Shown here one piece after another: positions 18,567-25,942 of a stretch of 64,000 nt of DNA. Position numbers and translations under genes: made by a program. Numbering within the stretch: the stretch's first letter is position 1; the number at the start of each line of letters is the position of its first letter. Below the pieces are notes generated by a model, which ran no database searches, was not told the DNA's origin, and saw nothing but the letters and a program-made list of their open reading frames with translations. Origin of the DNA: an uncultured Vampirovibrio sp. GTDB taxonomy: Bacteria > Cyanobacteriota > Vampirovibrionia > Gastranaerophilales > Gastranaerophilaceae. The stretch lies in NCBI GenBank assembly GCA_910579975.1, contig CAJTWU010000001.1, positions 1 to 64,000 on the forward strand, read 5' to 3'.

Positions 18567-19967
18567 CTATTGTTCTAAGATATAATTTAATAATGTTCTT
18601 ACGCCCGCACCTGAAGCTCCTTTGATTAATTCTTTTTGAGGTTTATCAAGGAATGCTACACCGGCAATGTCAATGTGAGCCCATTTAACATCTTTAACAA
18701 ATTTTTTAAGAAAGACACCTGCTGTTGAAGCGCCGCCCCAACGAGAACCGGTATTTTTCATATCAGCAATATCACTTTTTAAGCTATCAAAGTATTCATC
18801 CCATAAAGGAAGTTCCCAATATCTTTCACCGCTTCTTTCAGCTGTTTTTATAAGTTTTTTAACCAGTTCGTCATCATTTCCCATAATACCGGCTGCATTT
18901 GAACCTAATGCAACCATACAAGCTCCTGTTAAAGTTGCAAGGTCAATAACTTCATCAACACCTAATTCAGAAGCATAACAAAGAGCATCAGCAAGTGTTA
19001 ATCTACCTTCTGCATCAGTGTTGTCAACTTCAATTGTTTTACCGTTTTTAGCAGTTAGAATATCACCCGGTTTGTAAGCATTGCAACCCGGCATGTTTTC
19101 ACATGCTGCAATGATACCATGAACTTCAACTTGTGGATTAAGTTCTTTTAATATACTCATAACACCAAGCACGCATGCTGCACCGGACATATCATCTTTC
19201 ATTGTAAGCATTGATGAAGCAGGTTTGATATCCAATCCGCCGCTATCAAAGGTTATACCTTTACCAATGATTGCAATTTTTTTCTTAGGGTTTGGAACTG
19301 AATATTTCATATGAATAAATTTAGGTTCTTGAGCACTTCCTTTTCCTACTGCAAGAAAAGCTCCCATGCCCATTTTTTCACATTCATCTTTGTCGTATAT
19401 TTTTGTTTCCAAACCTAAATCACAAGCGATAGAGGCAAGTTCTGCCGGAGTTGCAAATTGAGCGGGCTCGTTAGCAAGATTTCGTGTAAATGTCATTGCA
19501 GAGGCAATTTTTTCAGCTTTTCTGATTTCTGCTTCATTTGCTTCAACAAAAACTTCTTTAACATGATTATCTTTCTTTTCAGACTTATATTTATCAAAAG
19601 CATAATCTGCAATCTTTGCACCAAGAGCGAATTGTTCAGAATAATCGAACTCAACGCCATCTAATTTAAATGCAACGGTTTTAGCTTCTATTTGCATTGC
19701 TTTTTTAATTGCTTTTGCAACTGCTTCTCTTAATTTATTCTGATTGAATTCAGATTTCTTGCCAAAACCTATAACAAGAACTTTTCTGTGTGGTTCTTGG
19801 CCATAAGTTGGTAAGATATAAGTTTCTCCGAATTTTCCTTGAAAATTATCTTGTTGAACAGCATAAGTATTAGCTATAGTGCTTGTAGTGGTTTCACCTT
19901 CAAATAAGTTAACAACTAAAAGGTCGCATTCAACAGAATTTGTATTCTCTACAACTCTTATTTCCAT
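18567..19967 (-). CDS. pepA: Leucyl (cytosol) aminopeptidase, M17
   Basis: A 466-residue M17 metallopeptidase removing N-terminal residues from peptides in the cytosol. The two-metal site is intact: KGITFDSGGLDIKP near residue 238, MKDDMSGAA, and NTDAEGRLTLADAL near 315, followed by DLATLTGA. The N-terminal macro-like domain is present, so length is normal. GGAGC lies just before the ATG. Monocistronic, with a terminator. Confidence 0.95.
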   Translation of the reverse strand: MEIRVVENTNSVECDLLVVNLFEGETTTSTIANTYAVQQDNFQGKFGETYILPTYGQEPHRKVLVIGFGKKSEFNQNKLREAVAKAIKKAMQIEAKTVAFKLDGVEFDYSEQFALGAKIADYAFDKYKSEKKDNHVKEVFVEANEAEIRKAEKIASAMTFTRNLANEPAQFATPAELASIACDLGLETKIYDKDECEKMGMGAFLAVGKGSAQEPKFIHMKYSVPNPKKKIAIIGKGITFDSGGLDIKPASSMLTMKDDMSGAACVLGVMSILKELNPQVEVHGIIAACENMPGCNAYKPGDILTAKNGKTIEVDNTDAEGRLTLADALCYASELGVDEVIDLATLTGACMVALGSNAAGIMGNDDELVKKLIKTAERSGERYWELPLWDEYFDSLKSDIADMKNTGSRWGGASTAGVFLKKFVKDVKWAHIDIAGVAFLDKPQKELIKGASGAGVRTLLNYILEQ

Positions 19968-20076
19968 ATAGAGCTCCTTTCTTATTTGTCGTCATAATAC
20001 AAAAAAAGCTTATTTTTTTCAATCCTTCGAGTTTATGGTATATTGATAATTAAGGAAGTTGATTTAGAGGGATTCT

Positions 20077-21152
20077 ATGAAATTATTCACAATAGGACCT
20101 GTTGAAATGTATCCTAGTACAAAAATTATTAGAGATAATGGTTTTGTACATTTTAGAACAGATGAATTTTCGAACCTTGTAAAAGATACTTTGATGAAGT
20201 TATCTGATTTACTGGGTAATAATAAAGAGCATTCTTTAATATATATGGCTGCTTCAGGGACTGCAGCTATGGAAGCAGCTGTTGAAAATTGTGTTACAGA
20301 AAATGACAAAGTCTTGGTTATTAATGGCGGAGCTTTTGGTCATAGATTTTGCGAGCTTTTAAAATATCATAATAAAAAATATGATTCCATTGATTTAGCA
20401 TGGAATGAAGCTTTGAGAGCAAATCATCTTAATCAATATGAAAATAAAGATTATACAATGTTGTTTGTTAATCTGCACGAAACACATACAGGGCAATTAT
20501 ATGATATTAAAATGCTTTCTGAATTTTGCAAACGTAATAATTTATTATTTGTTGTTGATGCTATTAGTGCTTTTCTTGCTGATGAATATGATATGGATAA
20601 ATATGGAATTGATTTAACAATTATTAGTTCTCAAAAGGGCTTTGTCTTTCACCGGGTATGTCATTTGTGTCTTTTAGCGAACGTATGATAGAGAAAGTAA
20701 TGGCTAATAGAACCACAGCTTCCAAATATTTTGATTTTAAAGATTACTTAATTAATATTCCACGCGGACAAACACCGTATACTCCCCCTGTTTGTGTTAT
20801 GTATGAGCTTGCTGATATGATGAATATAATTGAGCAAGAGGGGGGGAAAGCTGGAAGATTAGCGAAAGTTAAGGAAAAATGTGAATATTTCAGATATAAA
20901 GCAAAGAATATTGGCTTGAGAATTCCTGATTATCCATTATCAAATATGTTAACTCCTATTATCATTGAGAATGCTTATGAAGTTATTCAGGTTCTCAAAA
21001 ATAAATATAGAATATTTGTAAATCCTTGTGGAGGGGATTTATCAACTAAACTTTTGCGGGTTTCGCATATTGGAAATACAGATTTAAAAGATATTGATGA
21101 ACTATTAGAAAAATTGCAATTAGCAATAAAGGAGATTTATGATAGGAAATAA
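20077..21152 (+). pseudogene. Class V aminotransferase gene split by a -1 frameshift
   Basis: Two overlapping frames together encode one PLP-dependent class V aminotransferase of about 355 residues, of the 2-aminoethylphosphonate/alanine-glyoxylate type. The first (from ATG 20077, GAGGG upstream) has the N-terminus FTIGPVEMYP, AASGTAAMEAAVENC, VDAISAFLADEYDMD and stops being family-like right after the PLP lysine motif SSQKG. The second frame continues exactly with LCLSPGMSFVSFSERM through RVSHIGNTD at the C-terminus. The break is in AAAAGGGC near 20635-20641; restoring one base rejoins the frames. It could be a recent inactivating deletion, an assembly error, or less likely a programmed slip. 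It is coupled to the next gene, a cytidylyltransferase. Confidence 0.8.
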
Positions 21153-21606
21153 AACCGTTGTTTATACTTCTGGTACATTCGATATGCTTCATATTAATCA
21201 TTTAAAAATGATAGAATATGCCCGGGCACTCGGGGATATTTTAATTGTTGGTGTAAATACAGATGAACTGGTTGCAAGTTTCAAATCTACTCCAATTATT
21301 CCTTTTGAAGAAAGAATAGGACTAATGAAAGCTATTAAAGGGCCGGATGTTGTTATTCCGCAAAAATCATTAAATCATGCTGATAAAGTTAAGAAATTGA
21401 ATTTTGATATATTTGTTGTTGGAGATGATTGGGCTGGAAAGTATGATTATTTAAAAGATTTAGGTGTTGATGTAGTATATTTTCCTTATGGTGACGGCAT
21501 TAGTTCTTCAAATTTAAAGAAGAAAATTTATAATAACTATAAAAAATTACAAAATAAAGCAAATAATCATTTACCAAGTGATGTAAATATCGAAGATTTA
21601 GGTTAA
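21139..21606 (+). CDS. Cytidylyltransferase-like nucleotidyltransferase
   Basis: A 155-residue member of the HIGH-type nucleotidyltransferases (TagD/ECT/PCYT-like). YTSGTFDMLHINHLKMIEYARALGD carries the first signature, with HINH in place of the usual HxGH. The C-terminal ISSSNLKKKI corresponds to the ISTT.I...I motif. It should join CTP to a phosphorylated alcohol or amine such as phosphoethanolamine or an aminoalkylphosphonate, which fits its place behind an AEP-type aminotransferase. AAGGAGA precedes the ATG. It overlaps the end of the aminotransferase gene by 14 nt and the convergent photolyase by 9 nt. Confidence 0.75.
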   Translation: MIGNKTVVYTSGTFDMLHINHLKMIEYARALGDILIVGVNTDELVASFKSTPIIPFEERIGLMKAIKGPDVVIPQKSLNHADKVKKLNFDIFVVGDDWAGKYDYLKDLGVDVVYFPYGDGISSSNLKKKIYNNYKKLQNKANNHLPSDVNIEDLG

Positions 21607-22875
21607 AATACTATATTTTTCGATATATTTTGAGATATTATATTTTCTTTTTATTGAATTATAGGTCATTCTTCGGATTTTACCTGTTACAGGATAATCA
21701 GCAAAAGCTCTATCATGTAATCCTCCAATTGCCCATAAAATACCAACATATCCATTTGGAGATGGTGCATCAAAGGCATATTTATCATTCAGATAAATTG
21801 CTGTATTGAGAGCTTCTTCTGGGGAGAAACTCCATTCTAAGAATTTTTTTGCCCAATACATCCTAAGATAACTATGTATCTTGCCTTCTTTTCTCAACTG
21901 AATTTGTGTTGCATTCCATAATAAGTCATTTGTTTTGGCATTTTCTAAGTCTTTTAGTGAATAACTGTATGGACGAATATCGTATTTATGGTTTGCAAGT
22001 GATGTTTTTGCCCAGTTTGGAATACCAGAAAAATCCTTGAAAAATTCTGCATATAAACAAAAATTATCTGAAAGTTCTTTTCTTATAATTAATTCTTCCA
22101 AAAATACTTCTTTATTTATATCACCAGCATTGGATTTTATAACTTCCAGTGCTATTCTTTGACTTGATATAAAACCTAAATTCAAATATGTAGATAATTC
22201 TGATAAAACATTTTTATCAGGATTATTTTTTAATTCTGCATAGAAAGGTAATTTGTTATGTATGAAATTTTCCAGCACAATATCAGCTTCAACTTTTTTA
22301 TCAGTTTGATTATCAAATTCAGTTAGAAAAGAATAAATTTCGTAATAGATTTTTCTTCTTAAAGTTGCTGCACTATATTCTTGTTTATTAGAAACAAATC
22401 TTGTAGGAATAATATTATGACCATCTATTTCATAAATTTTACACGATATGTTTTTTAAGTAATTTCTTTTTAAGATAGGATAAAAATCAATGATTACAAT
22501 TTCAGGTTTTAATTTTTGAATAATATGGTTAATTGTTTTGTAATCTATTATTTCAAAATCAAGATTTTGCTCAATAAAAGTTTTTTGTGCTTGTAAAATT
22601 TGAGAATTGATAAAATTCTGTTTCATTTTATACTCATAATTAATTTTAGGGTGTATAATCTTTAAAGGTAAATTTAATTCTATACTTTTTTTCATTGCAA
22701 ATTGTAATGCAAAATTATCTTTTGCTCTAATTTCTCTTTCGCAAATATAAACAATATAGCTGCCTTTGGTTTGCTTAGAATTAAGTTTTGTAATTCTTTT
22801 AGTGTTAATATCTTTTTCGATTTCAATATTGATTGGAGTATATTTCAAAAGAGTATTTTTAATAATTCTCGGCAT
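21598..22875 (-). CDS. phr: Class II deoxyribodipyrimidine (CPD) photolyase
   Basis: A 425-residue FAD flavoprotein repairing UV pyrimidine dimers with visible light. The N-terminal Rossmann domain opens GSYIVYICEREIRAKDNFAL. The FAD domain has ELSDNFCLYAEF, WNATQIQLRKEGKIHSYLRM, MYWAKKFLEWSFSPEEAL, DKYAFDAPSPNGYVGILWAI and GGLHDRAF...GKIRRMTYNS, the class II pattern. No Shine-Dalgarno; TATAAA/TAAAAT lies 6-8 nt before the ATG, consistent with a leaderless message. A photolyase in a presumed gut lineage is worth noting. Confidence 0.9.
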   Translation of the reverse strand: MPRIIKNTLLKYTPINIEIEKDINTKRITKLNSKQTKGSYIVYICEREIRAKDNFALQFAMKKSIELNLPLKIIHPKINYEYKMKQNFINSQILQAQKTFIEQNLDFEIIDYKTINHIIQKLKPEIVIIDFYPILKRNYLKNISCKIYEIDGHNIIPTRFVSNKQEYSAATLRRKIYYEIYSFLTEFDNQTDKKVEADIVLENFIHNKLPFYAELKNNPDKNVLSELSTYLNLGFISSQRIALEVIKSNAGDINKEVFLEELIIRKELSDNFCLYAEFFKDFSGIPNWAKTSLANHKYDIRPYSYSLKDLENAKTNDLLWNATQIQLRKEGKIHSYLRMYWAKKFLEWSFSPEEALNTAIYLNDKYAFDAPSPNGYVGILWAIGGLHDRAFADYPVTGKIRRMTYNSIKRKYNISKYIEKYSILT

Positions 22876-23192
22876 TTTAAAATTTTATAATAAATGATGA
22901 AAAAATATACTTAGTCATCAGTACCAATTTCAGTTACAAATTTATTAAAAAGAATTATTACAAAGATATTCAAATATTAATATTGTACAAATAGTATTTA
23001 TAAAGGAATAGTCTTTCAAGAGGAATTAAAAAAATTGAATAAGTCAAAATTGTCTCATGAGTGATGATTTTGTAAGAATTGCTTCAAGTGATTATTAAAA
23101 TAATACAATTGCACCAGAATAGTTCAAGCACTTTGAGTACTCAGTTGTCTCTTTGGTACAGTGCCTTCTTGCAAGGGAAAGACCAATTAGCA

Positions 23193-23220
23193 GAATTTTG
23201 CAAGCCCCTTTGCAAAATTC
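23193..23220. repeat. Perfect 11-bp inverted repeat (hairpin) in a gene-poor stretch
   Basis: GAATTTTGCAA (23193-23203) is mirrored by TTGCAAAATTC (23210-23220) around a 6-nt loop. There is no T run on either side, so it is not a standard terminator. It lies in the 580-nt stretch 22876-23455 between the photolyase and the restriction island, which otherwise holds only a 33-codon ORF and the island's promoter. Confidence 0.6.
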
Positions 23221-23259
23221 CAACAATACGACATAAATAAAAAACACAGGATTTATAAA

Positions 23260-23361
23260 ATGTCAAAAATGTTTAAACAAAAATTGAAAAAGAAAAATAA
23301 TGAAGACTTGGGACGCGGTACTCCTAAAGACCTAAAAATATTAAACACGCATAAACTCTAA
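23260..23361 (+). CDS. Possible 33-residue ORF upstream of the restriction island
   Basis: A short ORF with AGGA 8 nt before the ATG; the peptide is very basic (MSKMFKQKLKKKNNEDLG then RGTPKDLKILNTHKL). I recognise no family. It could be a leader peptide, a fragment of a decayed gene, or chance. Confidence 0.25.
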   Translation: MSKMFKQKLKKKNNEDLGRGTPKDLKILNTHKL

Positions 23362-23404
23362 AATACATTATAATAACAGACTTTTGAGGATAAATATTAA
23401 GATG

Positions 23405-23433
23405 TTGACATTGTTCGTCCCGTAGAATAATAT
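23405..23433 (+). promoter_or_regulatory. Promoter of the restriction-modification operon
   Basis: TTGACA (23405-23410) and TAATAT (23428-23433) are separated by 17 nt, upstream of the first methyltransferase. The MTase's fused HTH domain could bind here, but no operator repeat is obvious. Confidence 0.55.
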
Positions 23434-23455
23434 AGTAAAGTGAAGCGAGGAGATT

Positions 23456-24703
23456 ATGGATTATATTACTGCAGCAAGAGCTGCTCAATTGTGGAATATT
23501 TCTCAAAGAAGAGTTCAAATATTATGTGCAGATGGTAGGATAGAAGGCGCTGTTAAATTTGGTGAAAATTGGGCAATACCGAAAAATGCAAAAAAACCAA
23601 ATGATTCAAGAGAAAAAAAGAATAAATTCAAAGTTCTAGATTTATTTTCTGGTGCTGGTGGATTATCAAGGGGTTTTTTAGATGCTGGTTATGATGTAAT
23701 TCTTGGTGTAGATTTTGATAAAAAAGCTTTGGAAACATTTAAAAAAAATCATGTTGGATCCGAAGTAATGCAACTTGATTTATTTAAACATGAAAATATT
23801 GCAGAAATTGAAAACTTTTTAAATAAGAAAAACTACCAAATTGATGTTTTAATAGGTGGGCCTCCATGCCAAGGTTTTTCACTGGCTGGACCTAGAAATA
23901 TTAATGACAAAAGAAATACTTTATATACAGCAATGGTTGAGGTTGCTGCAAGGTTAAAACCGCAAGCTGTTATATTAGAAAATGTTCCAGGTCTTTTGCT
24001 ATTGAATAATGGTAATGCTGCAAAACGAATCGTTCAAGACTTTAGTGAATTAGGCTATAATATGACAGCAAAAATTCTTTATGCACCTGATTTTGGGGTT
24101 CCCCAAATAAGAAAAAGGGTCTTTTTTGTCGGCTTATTAAATTCTGAGAAATCTTTTGAATTCCCATTGCCAATTGTTTCATCCAAAAATTATGTTACTT
24201 GTGAAGAAGCAATTGGAGATTTGCCCGCATTAGATGGAATTCTGGGTGATGAAATTCAAGAATATAATTGCAAACCTTTAAGTCCATACCAAAAACTTAT
24301 GAGAAAAAATTCTAAAAACATTCAAAATCATATCGGAACTATTCATGATGCAAAAACTATTAAATTTATAGCAATGGTTCCAGAAGGGAAAAATTACAGA
24401 TCCCTACCAGAAGAATATAAAGGTATTTATAAATATCACGAAGCGTTAACACGTTATCATAGTAAAAAACCTTCCAATACTATAAATACAGGTCATAGAT
24501 CGCATTTTCATTATAAATGTAATAGAATACCTACAGTAAGAGAAAGTGCACGTTTACAAAGTTTTCCAGATGACTTTATTTTTTATGGCAATAAATCTCA
24601 GCAGTATAAGCAAGTTGGCAATGCTGTTCCTCCATTGCTTGGATGTTCTGTTGCTAAGCAATTAAGTCTTTTTTTAAACAATGAGGCACAGCATGAAAAA
24701 TAA
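23456..24703 (+). CDS. C5-cytosine DNA methyltransferase with N-terminal HTH domain
   Basis: A 415-residue Dcm-type enzyme. Residues 1-50 are a MerR/excisionase-like helix-turn-helix (WNISQRRVQILCADGRIEGA then KFGENWAIPKNAKKP). The catalytic part follows with motif I LDLFSGAGGLSRGF near 60, motif IV GGPPCQGFSLAG near 134 (catalytic Cys), motif VI LENVPGLL, VIII QIRKRVFFVG, IX RESARLQSFPDDF and X QVGNAVPP. It protects host DNA by methylating one strand of the island's target. The HTH may sense or regulate its own promoter. RBS GAGGAG lies just upstream. The HTH sequence is typical of gut Firmicutes proteins, hinting at transfer. Confidence 0.93.
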   Translation: MDYITAARAAQLWNISQRRVQILCADGRIEGAVKFGENWAIPKNAKKPNDSREKKNKFKVLDLFSGAGGLSRGFLDAGYDVILGVDFDKKALETFKKNHVGSEVMQLDLFKHENIAEIENFLNKKNYQIDVLIGGPPCQGFSLAGPRNINDKRNTLYTAMVEVAARLKPQAVILENVPGLLLLNNGNAAKRIVQDFSELGYNMTAKILYAPDFGVPQIRKRVFFVGLLNSEKSFEFPLPIVSSKNYVTCEEAIGDLPALDGILGDEIQEYNCKPLSPYQKLMRKNSKNIQNHIGTIHDAKTIKFIAMVPEGKNYRSLPEEYKGIYKYHEALTRYHSKKPSNTINTGHRSHFHYKCNRIPTVRESARLQSFPDDFIFYGNKSQQYKQVGNAVPPLLGCSVAKQLSLFLNNEAQHEK

Positions 24704-25913
24704 AATAAAAATGATAGACTTATTTGCTGGTTGTGGTGGATTAACTGATGGTTTTATGAAAACAGGTTTTTTTGATGAAATTGCGGCTGTTGATTGGTTA
24801 AAACCACAAGTTGATACTCTTAGAAAAAGATTGAAAACAAAATGGAATATTGAGCATGCTGATGAGTCTGTAATGTATTTTGATATTCAAAAAGGCGAAG
24901 AACTTTTTTTAGGCTGGGAAAATGATGATACATATGGAACTGGAAAAGGTTTAGACTTTTTTATTAACAAAGTGTACGGTATCGATTTAATAATTGGTGG
25001 CCCTCCTTGCCAAGCATATTCTATTGCTGGAAGAGTAAGAGATGAAAATGGTATGAATGATGATTATAGAAATTTTCTATTTGAACATTATTTAAATGTA
25101 GTAAAAAGATATAAACCCAAAGCTTTTGTTTTTGAAAATGTTCCAGGGCTACTTAGTGCAGCTCCAAACGGGAAGCCAGTAAAAGAATTAATTAAAAACG
25201 CTTTTAATGAAATTGGTTATGATATTGTTGATGATTTAAAAAAATATGCATTGATTAATGCTAGTGAATTTGGGGTTCCTCAAAATAGAAAAAGATTGAT
25301 TATATTGGGTATAAACAAAGAATTATACCCAGACAGTCAAGAAAATTTAAAAGACTTTTATGAAAAAATTTTACCTAAATATAAAGTAAAAAAAATTAAA
25401 ACTGTAAAAGAAGCAATTGATGATTTGCCCTCTTTGACACCGCTCTTAGATGAGGTTTCTCACAAAAATAAAAAATCTCATACTTGTTCGATTTGCAATG
25501 TATCTTGGCATGTTCCTCGTTACAATAACCTCCGGGATATGGATACATTTAAAACTCTAGCTTTAGATTTAGAATCTGGGAATAAAGTATATGACAGTAA
25601 AAAAATTAGCGAATTATATGCAAAAAAAGTAGGCTCACATTCTCCTATACATAGGTATCATGTACTTGATCCAAATAAACCAAGCACAACAATAATTGCA
25701 CATTTGCATAAAGATGGCAATCGGTTTATACATTACGATTCAAAGCAATCAAGAACAATTACGGTAAGAGAGGCTGCAAGGCTCCAGTCTTTTGATGATG
25801 ATTTTGATTTTATAGGAACACAAGGAAATGCATATCAAATGATTGGCAATGCTGTTCCACCGGAACTTGCTCAAAAAGTTGCGCTAGCGGTTCATGATTT
25901 TCTATGTTCATGA
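24693..25913 (+). CDS. Second C5-cytosine DNA methyltransferase
   Basis: A 406-residue Dcm-type enzyme without an N-terminal extension. Motif I MIDLFAGCGGLTDGF begins at residue 8, motif IV IGGPPCQAYSIAGR is near 100, VI FENVPGLL, VIII QNRKRLIILG, IX REAARLQSFDDDF and X MIGNAVPPELA. The target-recognition region holds a CSIC...H cluster that may bind metal. I chose ATG 24693 because GAGG is 6 nt upstream. It overlaps the first MTase by 11 nt. Two different C5 MTases in one operon usually mean an asymmetric recognition site with one enzyme per strand. Confidence 0.93.
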   Translation: MKNKIKMIDLFAGCGGLTDGFMKTGFFDEIAAVDWLKPQVDTLRKRLKTKWNIEHADESVMYFDIQKGEELFLGWENDDTYGTGKGLDFFINKVYGIDLIIGGPPCQAYSIAGRVRDENGMNDDYRNFLFEHYLNVVKRYKPKAFVFENVPGLLSAAPNGKPVKELIKNAFNEIGYDIVDDLKKYALINASEFGVPQNRKRLIILGINKELYPDSQENLKDFYEKILPKYKVKKIKTVKEAIDDLPSLTPLLDEVSHKNKKSHTCSICNVSWHVPRYNNLRDMDTFKTLALDLESGNKVYDSKKISELYAKKVGSHSPIHRYHVLDPNKPSTTIIAHLHKDGNRFIHYDSKQSRTITVREAARLQSFDDDFDFIGTQGNAYQMIGNAVPPELAQKVALAVHDFLCS

Positions 25914-25942
25914 GATAATTTCTAGTAAAACTGGAGGTTCTT

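Noticed and set aside
20635..20660. Programmed -1 frameshift in the aminotransferase
   Set aside because: CAA AAG GGC is not a standard slippery heptamer and no stimulating structure is evident; a lost base is simpler.
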